Assembly: GCA_030123565.1 (NCBI GenBank)
Contig: CP126122.1
Location: 2,305,001 to 2,369,000 of the forward strand
Reading direction: 5' to 3'
DNA from: Nitrospira sp.
GTDB lineage: Bacteria; Nitrospirota; Nitrospiria; Nitrospirales; Nitrospiraceae
DNA length: 64,000 bases
The notes beneath the pieces were generated by a model, which did not search any database, was not told the DNA's origin, and was given only the letters and a program-made list of their open reading frames with translations. Of the stretch, positions 17,551-27,559 are shown piece by piece; the first letter of the stretch is position 1; each line of letters begins with the position of its first letter. Position numbers and translations under genes: made by a program.

Positions 17551-19101
17551 TCATCTCACAGGGACGGTCGCGCCCCTCGCACCTTCGGTTCCTGCACGAA
17601 CCAAATCTTGGAATAATTGTCCGTAGATCGCGGCGGAACGTGTCCAGGAAAGATCCTGTTCCATCCCGGCCTTGACGATGCGCTGCCAGTCCGCCTTCTT
17701 CCGATACACACACAGTGCTAATAGTAGACAGGTCAGCAGTGACGTCGCACTGGTATCGGCAAAGCTAAAACCGGTGGCCTGTGATTCCTTGAAGGCACAG
17801 GGCGTATAGTTGACAACGGTATCGGCCAATCCTCCGGTATTTCTCACGACGGGAACTGTTCCATAACGCAAACTATACAGTTGACTGAGTCCACAGGGTT
17901 CATAGCGAGACGGCATGACAAAGATATCCGCCCCGGCCTCGATACGATGGGCCAATCCTTCATCGAACACATTGCGGAACGCGATTTTTCCAGGATACTC
18001 GTCCGCCAACTTACGTACCTGATGCTCATAGGACGCCTCACCCGTCCCCAGAATGGCCATCTGCACATTCAGCTCCATCAGCTCCGGAATAATATCGATC
18101 ACGAGATCGATACCCTTTTGAGTGGTCAGGCGTGCTATGACTCCCAGCAGTGGAGCCTTCTGTCGGCGCAGCCCCAGTTCCTGCTGAAGGGCTTTCTTGC
18201 ACTGAGCCTTACCGGACATGTCCGAAAGAGAGTAGTGAGCAGGCACATAGACATCCTTGGCAGGATTCCAGATATCCGCATCAATGCCGTTCACGATGCC
18301 GTGAAGCACGTGGTTGCGCTCGCGCAAGACGCCGTCAAGACCAAACCCATACTCAGCGGTTTGGATCTCCTCACTATAGGTCGGACTCACGGTGGTTAAA
18401 AGATCGGCGAAGACAAGACCGCCCTTCAATAGATTGACGGAACCATAAAATTCGAGCGCGGTAGGCGCGAACAAGTGTGCAGGCAATCCCGTGAGGGAAA
18501 AACTCTCCGCTGGGAACAATCCCTGGTACCCGAGGTTGTGAATGGTCAAGACGCTTCGGATGGTTTTGAGCGACGCTCGCCCTTGATAGAGCGATCGCAA
18601 ATACACGGCGCACAAAGCCGTTTGCCAGTCGTGCAGATGAAGAAGATCGGCGTGCCACCGGTCCTGCTCGCCGAAATGTACCAATAATTCCATCACGGCT
18701 CGGCAAAAAAATACGAACCGGTCGAGATTGTCGGGATAGTCCAGACCGGCCTCTTGATATAGCCCAGGCCGAGCAAAAAATGGGTCATGGCGTACGACGA
18801 ACACTCGCAGGCGACCAGAACCCGCCGTCTGGACGGAAGGCCAGACGACCTCCTGAATACCGGCCTCAATCATCCCGTGAGCGGTGGGAACCGGCAACCG
18901 ACCATAGTCCGTCAGTTCATAGCCACCTGAAAGAACCTGCCTATAACAGGGAAGAATGACGTAGACATCGTGTCCCAGCTTGGCGAATTCAACAGCCAGT
19001 GCACCGACGACATCGGCGAGCCCACCCGTTTTCGCATAGGGCACGACCTCCGACGACACCAGGCACATCTTGAGCGGGCGCGGATCCTGAGTCGGTGTCA
19101 T
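17551..19101 (-). CDS. glgA: glycogen synthase
   Basis: A GT5 ADP-glucose-dependent glycogen/starch synthase, 516 residues, a normal length. The substrate-binding loop is AKTGGLADVVGALA near residue 24 (KxGGL). The domain linker region has LLGVIARLTTQKGIDL, and the C-terminal GT-B domain has MPSRYEPCGLSQLYSLRYGT with the conserved E and the PVVRNTGGLADTV loop. It extends an alpha-1,4-glucan in the cytoplasm. It stands alone, with no glgB, glgC or glgP adjacent, and is transcribed after the lipoprotein gene at 19,581, 18 bp away. Confidence 0.95.
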   Translation of the reverse strand: MTPTQDPRPLKMCLVSSEVVPYAKTGGLADVVGALAVEFAKLGHDVYVILPCYRQVLSGGYELTDYGRLPVPTAHGMIEAGIQEVVWPSVQTAGSGRLRVFVVRHDPFFARPGLYQEAGLDYPDNLDRFVFFCRAVMELLVHFGEQDRWHADLLHLHDWQTALCAVYLRSLYQGRASLKTIRSVLTIHNLGYQGLFPAESFSLTGLPAHLFAPTALEFYGSVNLLKGGLVFADLLTTVSPTYSEEIQTAEYGFGLDGVLRERNHVLHGIVNGIDADIWNPAKDVYVPAHYSLSDMSGKAQCKKALQQELGLRRQKAPLLGVIARLTTQKGIDLVIDIIPELMELNVQMAILGTGEASYEHQVRKLADEYPGKIAFRNVFDEGLAHRIEAGADIFVMPSRYEPCGLSQLYSLRYGTVPVVRNTGGLADTVVNYTPCAFKESQATGFSFADTSATSLLTCLLLALCVYRKKADWQRIVKAGMEQDLSWTRSAAIYGQLFQDLVRAGTEGARGATVPVR

Positions 19102-19119
19102 AGGGCGGGAAACCCTCGG

Positions 19120-19581
19120 TTACTGTGAGGCCGGCGACGATTCGAGTCGCGTCTTGAATTGTGATTCGTGCTTCCAATTTTTGCCGACGGCGTGCACCTT
19201 CTCCGACGTCATCGCTTCCTGGTACACAAGCACATTGTCGAGAAACACGAGGTAGTGGCCGCGATCCGCATAGGCTAAGAACAACGCGTCTCCGGCCTCA
19301 AGCCCTGTTTCCCACCCTTGCGGCGATTCTCCAAGCGCCATACGAGCCTGCGGAATCAAACGCCCGTCCTTCATGCCGAAAAAATGGGTGAACTGCTGAT
19401 GGATATAGGTCGGCTCACCCCAAATCTCGACGAAGGCACGCGGCGTCAATTGGCGAATTTGAAAGTCCCCTTGTTGTACCAACCGTTTCTGTTGATCGAA
19501 AGGCGGCAATCCTGAACAGGCCACAGGCAGGATCGCGACAAACAGCAACCATCCGGTTCCGGCCAATCGACCGAGCTTCAT
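19120..19581 (-). CDS. hypothetical lipoprotein
   Basis: 153 residues with a signal peptide ending in a lipobox (AILPVAC). The mature domain has a strand-rich centre (FVEIWGEPTYIHQQFTHFFG, then GDALFLAYADRGHYLVFLDN). Parts resemble small outer-membrane lipoproteins of the SmpA/BamE type in style (LTPRAFVEIWGEPTYIH resembles the repeated 'G.P' strand), but the similarity is too weak to claim. It lies 18 bp upstream of glgA and 48 bp downstream of the DUF971 gene, so all three may be cotranscribed. Confidence 0.65.
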   Translation of the reverse strand: MKLGRLAGTGWLLFVAILPVACSGLPPFDQQKRLVQQGDFQIRQLTPRAFVEIWGEPTYIHQQFTHFFGMKDGRLIPQARMALGESPQGWETGLEAGDALFLAYADRGHYLVFLDNVLVYQEAMTSEKVHAVGKNWKHESQFKTRLESSPASQ

Positions 19582-19629
19582 CCGAGCGAACCTCCTATTT
19601 TTTTGATGCCTTGCTGTCTCCCTGCCCGA

Positions 19630-19995
19630 TCACAGTAACCGTCTGGACTTCGGTTCCACGGGCTTCACCGGCTGGCAGACATCGCACTGACACAACCGTC
19701 GTAAAAAGGCATAGGAGTAGAGGCCGGTATCGTGCCCGTCACTCCAGGTGAACTGGAGCGCGTAGCGACCGACCGGCTGAACGTCCTGCAACATGATCAC
19801 CACCGGCACATCATCCGGCTTCAAACGAAGCTCGCCCGTCCATTCATCGGTACAGGCGGCGCAGGGACAGTGCTGCCGCAGATACCGAACCGGATAGAGA
19901 GCCTTGTGACCATCGCTCCAGGTAATCCCCAACAAACCCTTCTGCACCCATTCCATATCCGTGGGTTCGAGTACGCTGTCGCTCATAGCAACCAA
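19630..19995 (-). CDS. DUF971 domain protein
   Basis: 121 residues matching the DUF971 family, the N-terminal domain of gamma-butyrobetaine hydroxylases that also occurs as a stand-alone protein near iron-sulfur genes. Features are WSDGHKALYPVRYLRQHCPC with following CxxC-type cysteines (CPCAAC), an RYALQFTWSDGHDTGLYSYA repeat-like segment and a second cysteine group (CQCDVCQP). The cysteines suggest metal or iron-sulfur binding. The biochemical role of the stand-alone form is not established. Confidence 0.85.
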   Translation of the reverse strand: MVAMSDSVLEPTDMEWVQKGLLGITWSDGHKALYPVRYLRQHCPCAACTDEWTGELRLKPDDVPVVIMLQDVQPVGRYALQFTWSDGHDTGLYSYAFLRRLCQCDVCQPVKPVEPKSRRLL

Positions 19996-20047
19996 CCATC
20001 CCCCTCTCTTATCGTACTGGAGGCTCGACGCTCTAACCGGCCGCGTC

Positions 20048-20806
20048 CTACGCGGGGCTCCCGCTTGTCAGAAAATCTACCGGCGGGAGGCGTCGACCCG
20101 CCACCACCGTGACATAGCTTTCGATAGCCGATTCGACTTCAGCCCGCACTTGACCGACCGCATGCAAGCGACTCATGAGTGCCGGCTGCATCTGCAAGGC
20201 TTGCTGGAGAAACGCGACGCTTCCGCGCGACAACGTCGTGCAACGAAACGGCTGGTGACTTGCACAACGTTCGCACACAATCCCTCCGGCGGTCGGTGAG
20301 AACTGAGGGAACGGGCTGCGATGGAGCCTGCCGCAAGCCGCGCATTGATCGGTTTGAGGCCGAAACCCGGTGACAGCCAGCAAGCGAATCTGAAACAGCA
20401 ACGTCGTCCAGGCCGCATCACGACTCTCCAATAACGTTCGCAACCCCGTCTCCAACACCTCGAACACCAGCGGCTCGGCATCGCCCTCCGCCATCACCGC
20501 GCTCACAAGGTTGACCATGCGTCCCGCTGCGGCCATCAAGGTCAGATCGCTGCGAAACTTGGCAAAGGGCTCATCCAGCGCAACTTGCGAAATTCGATAG
20601 AGGGAGTCGCCTGGCTTTTCGAAGAGGTCCAGATGGCAGAGGGTAAAGGGTTCGATCATGCCGCCCAAACGGCTCTTCAACCGGCGCGCCCCACGCGCTA
20701 CCCCGCGCAACTTTCCGAAGCGCATCGTATAGAACGTGACGATACGGTCGGCGTCACCCCACTTTCTGCTATGCAGCACGATGGCAGCGGTCTTCACCAA
20801 CGGCAT
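20048..20806 (-). CDS. recO: DNA repair protein RecO
   Basis: Recombination mediator of the RecFOR pathway, 252 residues. The N-terminal OB fold starts MPLVKTAAIVLHSRKWGDAD, followed by GKLRGVARGARRLKSRLGG, a typical RecO stretch. The C-terminal zinc motif is present (CAACG about 25 residues before CERC). I set the start at ATG 20806, where homologues begin, with GAGGCGG upstream; the longer frame from 20908 has no family support. The mgtE 3' end lies 52 bp upstream, so the genes from eno to recO form one minus-strand run. Confidence 0.93.
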   Translation of the reverse strand: MPLVKTAAIVLHSRKWGDADRIVTFYTMRFGKLRGVARGARRLKSRLGGMIEPFTLCHLDLFEKPGDSLYRISQVALDEPFAKFRSDLTLMAAAGRMVNLVSAVMAEGDAEPLVFEVLETGLRTLLESRDAAWTTLLFQIRLLAVTGFRPQTDQCAACGRLHRSPFPQFSPTAGGIVCERCASHQPFRCTTLSRGSVAFLQQALQMQPALMSRLHAVGQVRAEVESAIESYVTVVAGRRLPPVDFLTSGSPA

Positions 20807-20858
20807 CTCAACACCGCCTCGCAGGATTCTATCGGAAAGAAGAGGTGCACGCCGGGCG

Positions 20859-22355
20859 CTATCGAATCTGTTCGAGGAACAACGTCGCCAGCGTGAGGTA
20901 AATGGCAATGCCCGTGATGTCGTTGGCCGTCGTCACAAAGGGACCGGCCGCGACGGCCGGATCCACGCCCATTCGTTTCAACACGATCGGCATCACGGTG
21001 GCCATGCTGGTCGAAACGAGGAAGGCCGTAATGAGCGACACCCCCACGACCATGCCGAGAAACACCTGGTGCCACAACCAGCCGACCACGGTCAACATCA
21101 AGCTACAGGCAATACCCATCAGGAACGCGATCTTGGCTTCACGGAAGAAAATTTTCCAGACGTCCGTGAGTTCCACGTGACCGGTGGCAAGCCCGCGAAT
21201 GATGAGTGTAGAAGACTGCAGGCCGACATTGCCTCCCATCGCCGCGATGACCGGAATGAAACTGACGATGGCCACCACTTCTTGAATCGTGTACCGGAAA
21301 ATCCACAAGAGCATGCCGGACAACAGGCTTCCGACCAGATTCGTGAACAACCAGGGCAGCCGCACGCGAGCGGCGGTAAAACTCGACGACTTGGACGTCG
21401 CCTCCTCCTCGATGGCTCCGGCCATTTTCAGCATGTCCTCGGTCGCTTCTTCCCGAATGACGTCCACCACGTCGTCGACCGTAATGATGCCCACCAATTT
21501 CCCGTCTTTCTCCACCACCGGAATGGCCAGCAGGTTGTAACTCGCGACCTGGCGCGACACTTCCTCCTGATCCATGTCCACGGCCACGCTGATCAGATCA
21601 CGGGTCATGATGTTCTTGAGCGGGGTGGCAGGGGGAACCGTCAACAGTTGGCGGAGCGACAAGACCCCCACGAGCCGGTCTTCCTTATCCGTCACATAGA
21701 TGTAGAACACCATTTCGGCGTCCGTCGCCTGCTGCAGGCGGCGGATGGCCTCCTGGGCCGTGGCATCTTCGGAGAGCGCGAAAAACTCGGTGGTCATGAT
21801 ACCGCCGGCCGTTCCCTTGGGGTACTTCAGCAAATCGGCGATTTCCGTCGAATCCTCCGTCCGCATCAACGCAAGGATCTCCTTCGCGCGATCGGTCGGA
21901 ATCACACTCAAGATATGGGCGATGTCGTCGGAGCCGAGATCTTTCAACAACCACGCGGCATCGGATGGCAACAAGTCCGACAACACCAGCGTAATGCTGT
22001 CACCGTCCAACTCGCTGAGCACTTGCCCGCGTTTGACCTCCCCGCGCACCAATTCGAAAATTTCGCGCTTTTCTTTCAACGAGGAGAGGTGGTCGATGAC
22101 GTTGGCGATATCCGCCGGATGCATGCGGGCCAGCATCTTGGCCAAATTGGTGATGGCGCCGCGACGCAGGAGCCGCTGGATGGAGACCAGGCGCATGTCG
22201 GGCTTGGCCTGTTGACCGCGTTCCACAGCTTCACGGGACGCATCTTTCCCGAGCGGCTCCTTTTCGGGAAGTCGCGGACGTTCCGACGGTTGGATGGTGG
22301 CTTCGTTAATAACCCAGCTCCGCGAGGGTCTGTTCGTCCTCTCGCCACGATTCAC
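20859..22355 (-). CDS. mgtE: magnesium transporter MgtE
   Basis: A cytoplasmic N domain (LVSIQRLLRRGAITNLAKML, LHPADIA-like MHPADIANVIDHL), two CBS domains (centred on IMTTEFFALSEDATAQEAI and IMTRDLISVAVDMDQEEV) and five membrane spans in the C-terminal 190 residues. The pore signature AMGGNVGLQSSTLIIRGLA and FVTTANDITGIAIYL, with the conserved Asn-Asp, mark a channel-like MgtE gated by Mg2+. The ATG at 22355 overlaps the era stop by 50 bp. An internal Met at about 22,196 is an alternative that would remove a charged, poorly conserved leader. Confidence 0.93.
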   Translation of the reverse strand: MNRGERTNRPSRSWVINEATIQPSERPRLPEKEPLGKDASREAVERGQQAKPDMRLVSIQRLLRRGAITNLAKMLARMHPADIANVIDHLSSLKEKREIFELVRGEVKRGQVLSELDGDSITLVLSDLLPSDAAWLLKDLGSDDIAHILSVIPTDRAKEILALMRTEDSTEIADLLKYPKGTAGGIMTTEFFALSEDATAQEAIRRLQQATDAEMVFYIYVTDKEDRLVGVLSLRQLLTVPPATPLKNIMTRDLISVAVDMDQEEVSRQVASYNLLAIPVVEKDGKLVGIITVDDVVDVIREEATEDMLKMAGAIEEEATSKSSSFTAARVRLPWLFTNLVGSLLSGMLLWIFRYTIQEVVAIVSFIPVIAAMGGNVGLQSSTLIIRGLATGHVELTDVWKIFFREAKIAFLMGIACSLMLTVVGWLWHQVFLGMVVGVSLITAFLVSTSMATVMPIVLKRMGVDPAVAAGPFVTTANDITGIAIYLTLATLFLEQIR

Positions 22356-23190
22356 GCACCTTCACCCACAACTGCAAAAACACCTTCATCCCAAACAGCC
22401 GTTCCATATCCTGCCGTGCCGCCGTCCCCACAATCTTGAGGCGCTCGCCCTGCTTGCCGATCAAGATGCCCTTTTGTGATTCCTTTTCCACCAGCACGAC
22501 GGCGGCAATCTTGGTCATTTTTTTCGTTTCTTGAAACTGTTCGATCTCGACCGCCACCGAGTGGGGCACTTCTTCATAGGTCTGTTGCAGAATCTTCTCA
22601 CGGATCAGTTCTGCCGCGAGGGTCCGCATCGACTGATCCGTGACGACGTCTTCATTGTACGTCGCTTCCCCTTCCGCCAACAGCGACGGCGTCACCGCCA
22701 GTAGCCGATCCACATTGTCGCCGGTTTCCGCCGACAGCGGGACCATTTCCGTCCAGGGGAAGATCCGCAGGTACTGCTCCATCAAGGGAAGGAGCCGCGC
22801 CTTGTTCACCAGATCGACCTTGTTGATCACCAAGACCACCGGACGGGCCTGCTTTGCGACCGCCTGTTTCACATGTTCGATCACGGCCAGATCGCCGGGA
22901 CCGGGCTGAGACGTCGCCTCGACGACGACGTACAGCACATCCGCATCGTCAAAGGTTTCCAGCGTCGTCCGCACCATCCGGCGGTTCAACAAATGATGCG
23001 GTTCGTGCAACCCGGGCGTGTCGAGAAAGACGATCTGAGCGCCCTCCATATGGGCCACGCCCAAGATGCGCGTCCTGGTCGTCTGCGGCTTGTCGGACAC
23101 GATTGCGATCTTTTCGTTCAGCAGACGATTCAAGAGCGTCGACTTCCCGACATTCGACCGGCCGATGATGGCGACACTGCCGAACTTCAT
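22306..23190 (-). CDS. era: GTPase Era
   Basis: Ribosome-assembly GTPase acting on the 16S rRNA 3' end. G1 is GRSNVGKSTLLNRL, G3 is FLDTPGL, G4 is VINKVD, and the C-terminal KH domain has a typical IGKQGERLKIVGTAARQDME stretch. The usual length is about 300 residues; here it is 294. The ATG overlaps the ftsB stop as ATGA, and the 3' end overlaps the 5' part of the mgtE frame. The arrangement eno-ftsB-era-mgtE-recO runs leftwards and looks like one operon. Confidence 0.95.
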   Translation of the reverse strand: MKFGSVAIIGRSNVGKSTLLNRLLNEKIAIVSDKPQTTRTRILGVAHMEGAQIVFLDTPGLHEPHHLLNRRMVRTTLETFDDADVLYVVVEATSQPGPGDLAVIEHVKQAVAKQARPVVLVINKVDLVNKARLLPLMEQYLRIFPWTEMVPLSAETGDNVDRLLAVTPSLLAEGEATYNEDVVTDQSMRTLAAELIREKILQQTYEEVPHSVAVEIEQFQETKKMTKIAAVVLVEKESQKGILIGKQGERLKIVGTAARQDMERLFGMKVFLQLWVKVRESWREDEQTLAELGY

Positions 23191-23546
23191 GGCGTCTTCA
23201 CCAGAGGAGCCCGTTCCTTCTCTCCGGTTGGAGCGAGTTGATACACCGTTTCCCCCTTCCGCACATAACCCAACTGTTCCCTGGCCAATTCCTCGATGCG
23301 AGTCGGATCGTATTGCACGCGATCCAAGTCCATCCGCAATTCGCCGTTCAACCGCCGGAGGTCGGAGAGTTCTTGATCAAGCTGCTCCGCATGGTCGCGC
23401 AGATGCAGGTAGCGCGAAATCCCCATCTCACCGAACAGCAACGCTCCCAGCATCAGCAGCAGCGCCCCGAGCCCCACCCACTTCCCGGCGGCACAGAGCT
23501 TCCGCTGCCAATCCAACCAGTCGCGACCACGGTTCGGCTTGATCAT
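23187..23546 (-). CDS. ftsB: cell-division protein FtsB/DivIC family
   Basis: A 119-residue septum formation initiator: a short basic N-terminus, one membrane span (GLGALLLMLGALLFGEMGI), then a coiled coil (HLRDHAEQLDQELSDLRRLN) and the ARE(Q)LGYVRKGETVYQL tail typical of FtsB/DivIC. The open frame extends further upstream, but that part lies inside eno and is a shadow. The ATG at 23546 comes just after the eno TAA, as expected, because ftsB often follows eno. It should bridge FtsL and FtsQ in the divisome. Confidence 0.9.
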   Translation of the reverse strand: MIKPNRGRDWLDWQRKLCAAGKWVGLGALLLMLGALLFGEMGISRYLHLRDHAEQLDQELSDLRRLNGELRMDLDRVQYDPTRIEELAREQLGYVRKGETVYQLAPTGEKERAPLVKTP

Positions 23547-23554
23547 CACAACGA

Positions 23555-24859
<1,305 letters not shown>

Positions 24860-24928
24860 CTACTGACGCTGAACAATCCCTGCACTGATCTACCAACTCA
24901 TCTTTCGGTCGAGTTTCGGTCAAGGTTG

Positions 24929-25279
24929 CTAGAACACCATGACATGGTCAACTAAATAGCGTGAGTCCTGTTCAACCAATACCATTTCGGCGACGAACTC
25001 GCCCGCCTGCTTCGTGAACCATTGCCTCCACACGATTGCCACAGACTGGGGCCGCCGGAATATGGCGACATATTCTCTTTTCGAGAAAAATCCCTTTTCA
25101 GCTTGGTACTGCCTACACACCTTCTCCAAATAGTCCTTCGTGACGAGAGTCTTCAATCTCTCCGTAAAATCTCTCACATGCCGTTCATGATCGATGTCGG
25201 TCGATGCCTCCAACAGGTTGTCCATGATCGGTTCAGCAACCTTCAGAATTTCTTCATCAGACTGTCGGGCGAGTTTCAT
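24929..25279 (-). CDS. hypothetical protein
   Basis: 116 residues starting MKLARQSDEEILKVAEPIMD. A longer frame from 25345 is unlikely, because its extra residues are encoded by the intergenic palindrome. The protein is highly charged, probably helical at the N-terminus and strand-rich at the C-terminus (AIFRRPQSVAIVWRQWFTK, VAEMVLVEQDSRYLVDHVMV), a pattern like small NTF2-type folds. I do not recognise a family. There is no strong ribosome-binding site. Eno lies downstream on the same strand, 87 bp away. Confidence 0.55.
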   Translation of the reverse strand: MKLARQSDEEILKVAEPIMDNLLEASTDIDHERHVRDFTERLKTLVTKDYLEKVCRQYQAEKGFFSKREYVAIFRRPQSVAIVWRQWFTKQAGEFVAEMVLVEQDSRYLVDHVMVF

Positions 25280-25308
25280 GTGAGGCACTCTACCTGTACA
25301 TGTTTTCG

Positions 25309-25402
25309 GGATGAGGCTAGGTTGCTTCCCACTGCGCGCGTCCAACGAGGGTCTTCTGAGGCCGCGCGTTGCGCGAGCAAGGGAAGCAACCTAGCCTCAT
25401 CC
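25309..25402. repeat. perfect 22-bp inverted repeat element (94 bp)
   Basis: Two arms of 22 bp (25309-25330 and 25381-25402) are exact reverse complements, separated by 50 bp. The right arm starts with GGGAAGCAACCTAGCC. The loop is rich in GCGC runs that could form smaller hairpins. The right arm overlaps the stop codon of gatB. The element may serve as a bidirectional terminator or be a palindromic mobile repeat. There is no clear T-run for a classical terminator. Confidence 0.75.
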
Positions 25403-26827
25403 GAGCAATTCCTTCTTCAACAGCTCATTCACCTTCCCCGGGTTCGCCTTGCCGCCCGAAGCCTTCATCACCTGTCCGACCAGGAAACCGAGGACCTGCT
25501 GCTTGCCTTCCTTCAATTGCGCCACTTGAGCGGGATTCTTCTTCAAGACTTCATCAATAATAGTCGTCAGCGCCCCTTCGTCGGACACCTGCGTGAGCCC
25601 CTTTTCTTGAACAATTTTGGCCGGCGCCTTTCCCGACGTATAGACCTCCGGGAAGATCTCCCGAGCCACCTTGAGGCTGATCATGCCTCGATCAACGAGG
25701 GTCAGCAATTCGACCAGCCGCTCCGGGGTGACGGGGGACGCATCGGCTTCGATCCCCGCATGATTCAACTCACGCAGCAATTCCCCCATCACCCAATTGC
25801 TCACCGTCTTGGGATGAGGGTACAGCTTCACACAGGCCTCAAAGTACAGCGACAAGGTTTTGCTGGAGGTCAGAATCCCCGCGTCGTACTCGGGCAGCTC
25901 ATATTGCGAGACAAACCGTTCCTGCTTTGCAGAGGCCAGTTCCGGCAACCCCTGACGGAGTTGTTCGATCCATTCGGCCGAAATGTCCAACGGCACCAAA
26001 TCAGGGTCCGGGAAATACCGATAGTCGTGCGCCTCTTCCTTGCTCCGCATCACCGCCGTCTCACCACGATCCAGGTTCCAGAGCCTGGTTTCTTGATGGA
26101 TCGTCCCGCCTTCGTTCAACACCTTGGTTTGCCGCTTCACTTCATAGTCCACGGCGTCCTTGACGAACTTGAACGAGTTGATGTTCTTCAGCTCGACCTT
26201 GGTCCCGAACGCGGCCTGGCCCACCGGACGCAGCGACAGGTTCGGCTCGCAGCGGAAACTCCCCTCCTCCATGTTGCCGTCACAGACATCCAGGTACATC
26301 AAGAGCTCGCGCAGGGCCTTGAGATAGGCGACGACCTCTTCCGACGAACTCAAGTCCGGTTCGGTCACAATTTCAAGCAGGGGTGTACCGGCGCGATTGA
26401 GATCCACCAGGCTCATGCCGCTGCCGGCCCCATGCAGGTTTTTCCCCGCATCCTCTTCCAAATGGGCCCGCCTGATGCGCACATGCTTGCGATTCCCGCC
26501 GGCGGCGATGTCGATCCACCCGTTCTCACAAATCGGGGCTTCGTATTGCGAAATCTGATAGCCCTTCGGCAGGTCGGGGTAAAAATAGTTCTTGCGGGCG
26601 AACCGATTCTGCGCGCGAATCGTGCTGTTCAGCGCCAGGCCCGCGCGGACCGCCATCTCCACCGCTTTCTCATTGATCACCGGCAGCGACCCCGGCAGGC
26701 CCAGACAGACCGGACAGGTCTGCGAGTTCGCCGTGCGGCCGAACGTCGTCCCGCAGGGGCAAAACAGTTTCGACTGCGTGCGCAGTTGCGCATGGACCTC
26801 CACGCCGATGACGACTTCGTACGCCAC
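25397..26827 (-). CDS. gatB: Asp/Glu-tRNA(Asn/Gln) amidotransferase subunit B
   Basis: The tRNA-binding and kinase subunit of GatCAB, 476 residues, full length. N-terminal sequence [20 protein letters not shown] and zinc-type cysteines (CPCG, then CPVC) fit, as do [20 protein letters not shown] and the [19 protein letters not shown] signature. The C-terminal YqeY-like helical tail is present. It is separated from gatA by two small membrane-linked genes (YtxH and DUF948) and stops inside the palindromic element. Confidence 0.96.
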   Translation of the reverse strand: MAYEVVIGVEVHAQLRTQSKLFCPCGTTFGRTANSQTCPVCLGLPGSLPVINEKAVEMAVRAGLALNSTIRAQNRFARKNYFYPDLPKGYQISQYEAPICENGWIDIAAGGNRKHVRIRRAHLEEDAGKNLHGAGSGMSLVDLNRAGTPLLEIVTEPDLSSSEEVVAYLKALRELLMYLDVCDGNMEEGSFRCEPNLSLRPVGQAAFGTKVELKNINSFKFVKDAVDYEVKRQTKVLNEGGTIHQETRLWNLDRGETAVMRSKEEAHDYRYFPDPDLVPLDISAEWIEQLRQGLPELASAKQERFVSQYELPEYDAGILTSSKTLSLYFEACVKLYPHPKTVSNWVMGELLRELNHAGIEADASPVTPERLVELLTLVDRGMISLKVAREIFPEVYTSGKAPAKIVQEKGLTQVSDEGALTTIIDEVLKKNPAQVAQLKEGKQQVLGFLVGQVMKASGGKANPGKVNELLKKELLG

Positions 26828-26829
26828 GC

Positions 26830-27150
26830 TCAGCCCTGCTCTCCCTTGGTGAAATGCTCACGTTCCCGGCGCATCGCCTCTCGCCCGGCCTCGAACGCAT
26901 CGCGCAACACGGTTTTCTTGGACTCGATGAAGTCGCGGCCATCCTCGACGACGCCTTCGAGCCGTTCACCGGCTTCCCCGACCAATTCCCGCAACTCATC
27001 CTCCGCACGCTTCGCGTAGCCGCGCAACAGCTCGCGCGATTCCTGTCCGGTCCGTGGGGCCAGCAAGAGCGCCGCCATGGCCCCCAACGCTGCTCCGCTC
27101 AAAAATCCCAACAGAACCACCGCCGACGAAGAGTCTCGATTATCCGCCAT
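26830..27150 (-). CDS. YtxH domain protein
   Basis: 106 residues with one N-terminal membrane span ([20 protein letters not shown]) followed directly by [18 protein letters not shown], the YtxH signature, and then a long charged amphipathic helix. YtxH proteins are small membrane-anchored general-stress proteins of unclear function. It overlaps the upstream DUF948 gene by 11 bp and is 2 bp from gatB, so it is cotranslated with both. Confidence 0.85.
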   Translation of the reverse strand: MADNRDSSSAVVLLGFLSGAALGAMAALLLAPRTGQESRELLRGYAKRAEDELRELVGEAGERLEGVVEDGRDFIESKKTVLRDAFEAGREAMRREREHFTKGEQG

Positions 27151-27547
27151 TGTGATGCCCTCCCTCTTTGAACCGTTCCTTCACCACATGTTTCGCAGCC
27201 CTGAGCCCCGCGACCATGCTTGCCACATTGGCCAGAAGCGAATTCCCGGAGCCCCGCACCAGACTATGGACCTGATTGACCGACTCCCCCACCTCACCGA
27301 CTGCGTGCAACAAGACGGCCGCATGCTCGACCCCGCCGCGCGCCTGTTCGGTCACGTCGTTCAGGTTTTGACTCATCGCCCGCAACTCGGCGATCAACGT
27401 CGGCAACTCGGCATTCATCTTCACGAAAAGCTGCTCCGATTCAACCACCGTCTTTCGAATTTGAATCAACAATGGCACCAGGTAGCCGACCAGCACCGCA
27501 AAGGCGACCGCCACCAGAATCGCGGCAACATCAACGATCATAAGCAC
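27140..27547 (-). CDS. DUF948 family membrane protein
   Basis: 135 residues with an N-terminal span (VAAILVAVAFAVLVGYLVPL) and a methyl-accepting-chemotaxis-like coiled-coil tail (QIRKTVVESEQLFVKMNAEL, LRAMSQNLNDVTEQARGGVE), which is the usual DUF948 layout. DUF948 and YtxH genes are often neighbours, as here, and are thought to act in the cell envelope. Why they sit between gatA and gatB is unknown. The gene lies 12 bp downstream of gatA. Confidence 0.82.
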   Translation of the reverse strand: MLMIVDVAAILVAVAFAVLVGYLVPLLIQIRKTVVESEQLFVKMNAELPTLIAELRAMSQNLNDVTEQARGGVEHAAVLLHAVGEVGESVNQVHSLVRGSGNSLLANVASMVAGLRAAKHVVKERFKEGGHHNGG

Positions 27548-27559
27548 CTCCCGTCACAT

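Noticed and set aside
20736-22439. A 567-codon plus-strand frame opposite mgtE
   Set aside because: Antisense shadow of a complete, well-conserved mgtE; composition is His/Arg/Gln-rich and no motif is visible.
25022-27019. A 665-codon plus-strand frame opposite gatB
   Set aside because: It mirrors gatB across its length, lacks a family pattern and has a His/Arg/Gln-rich shadow composition.
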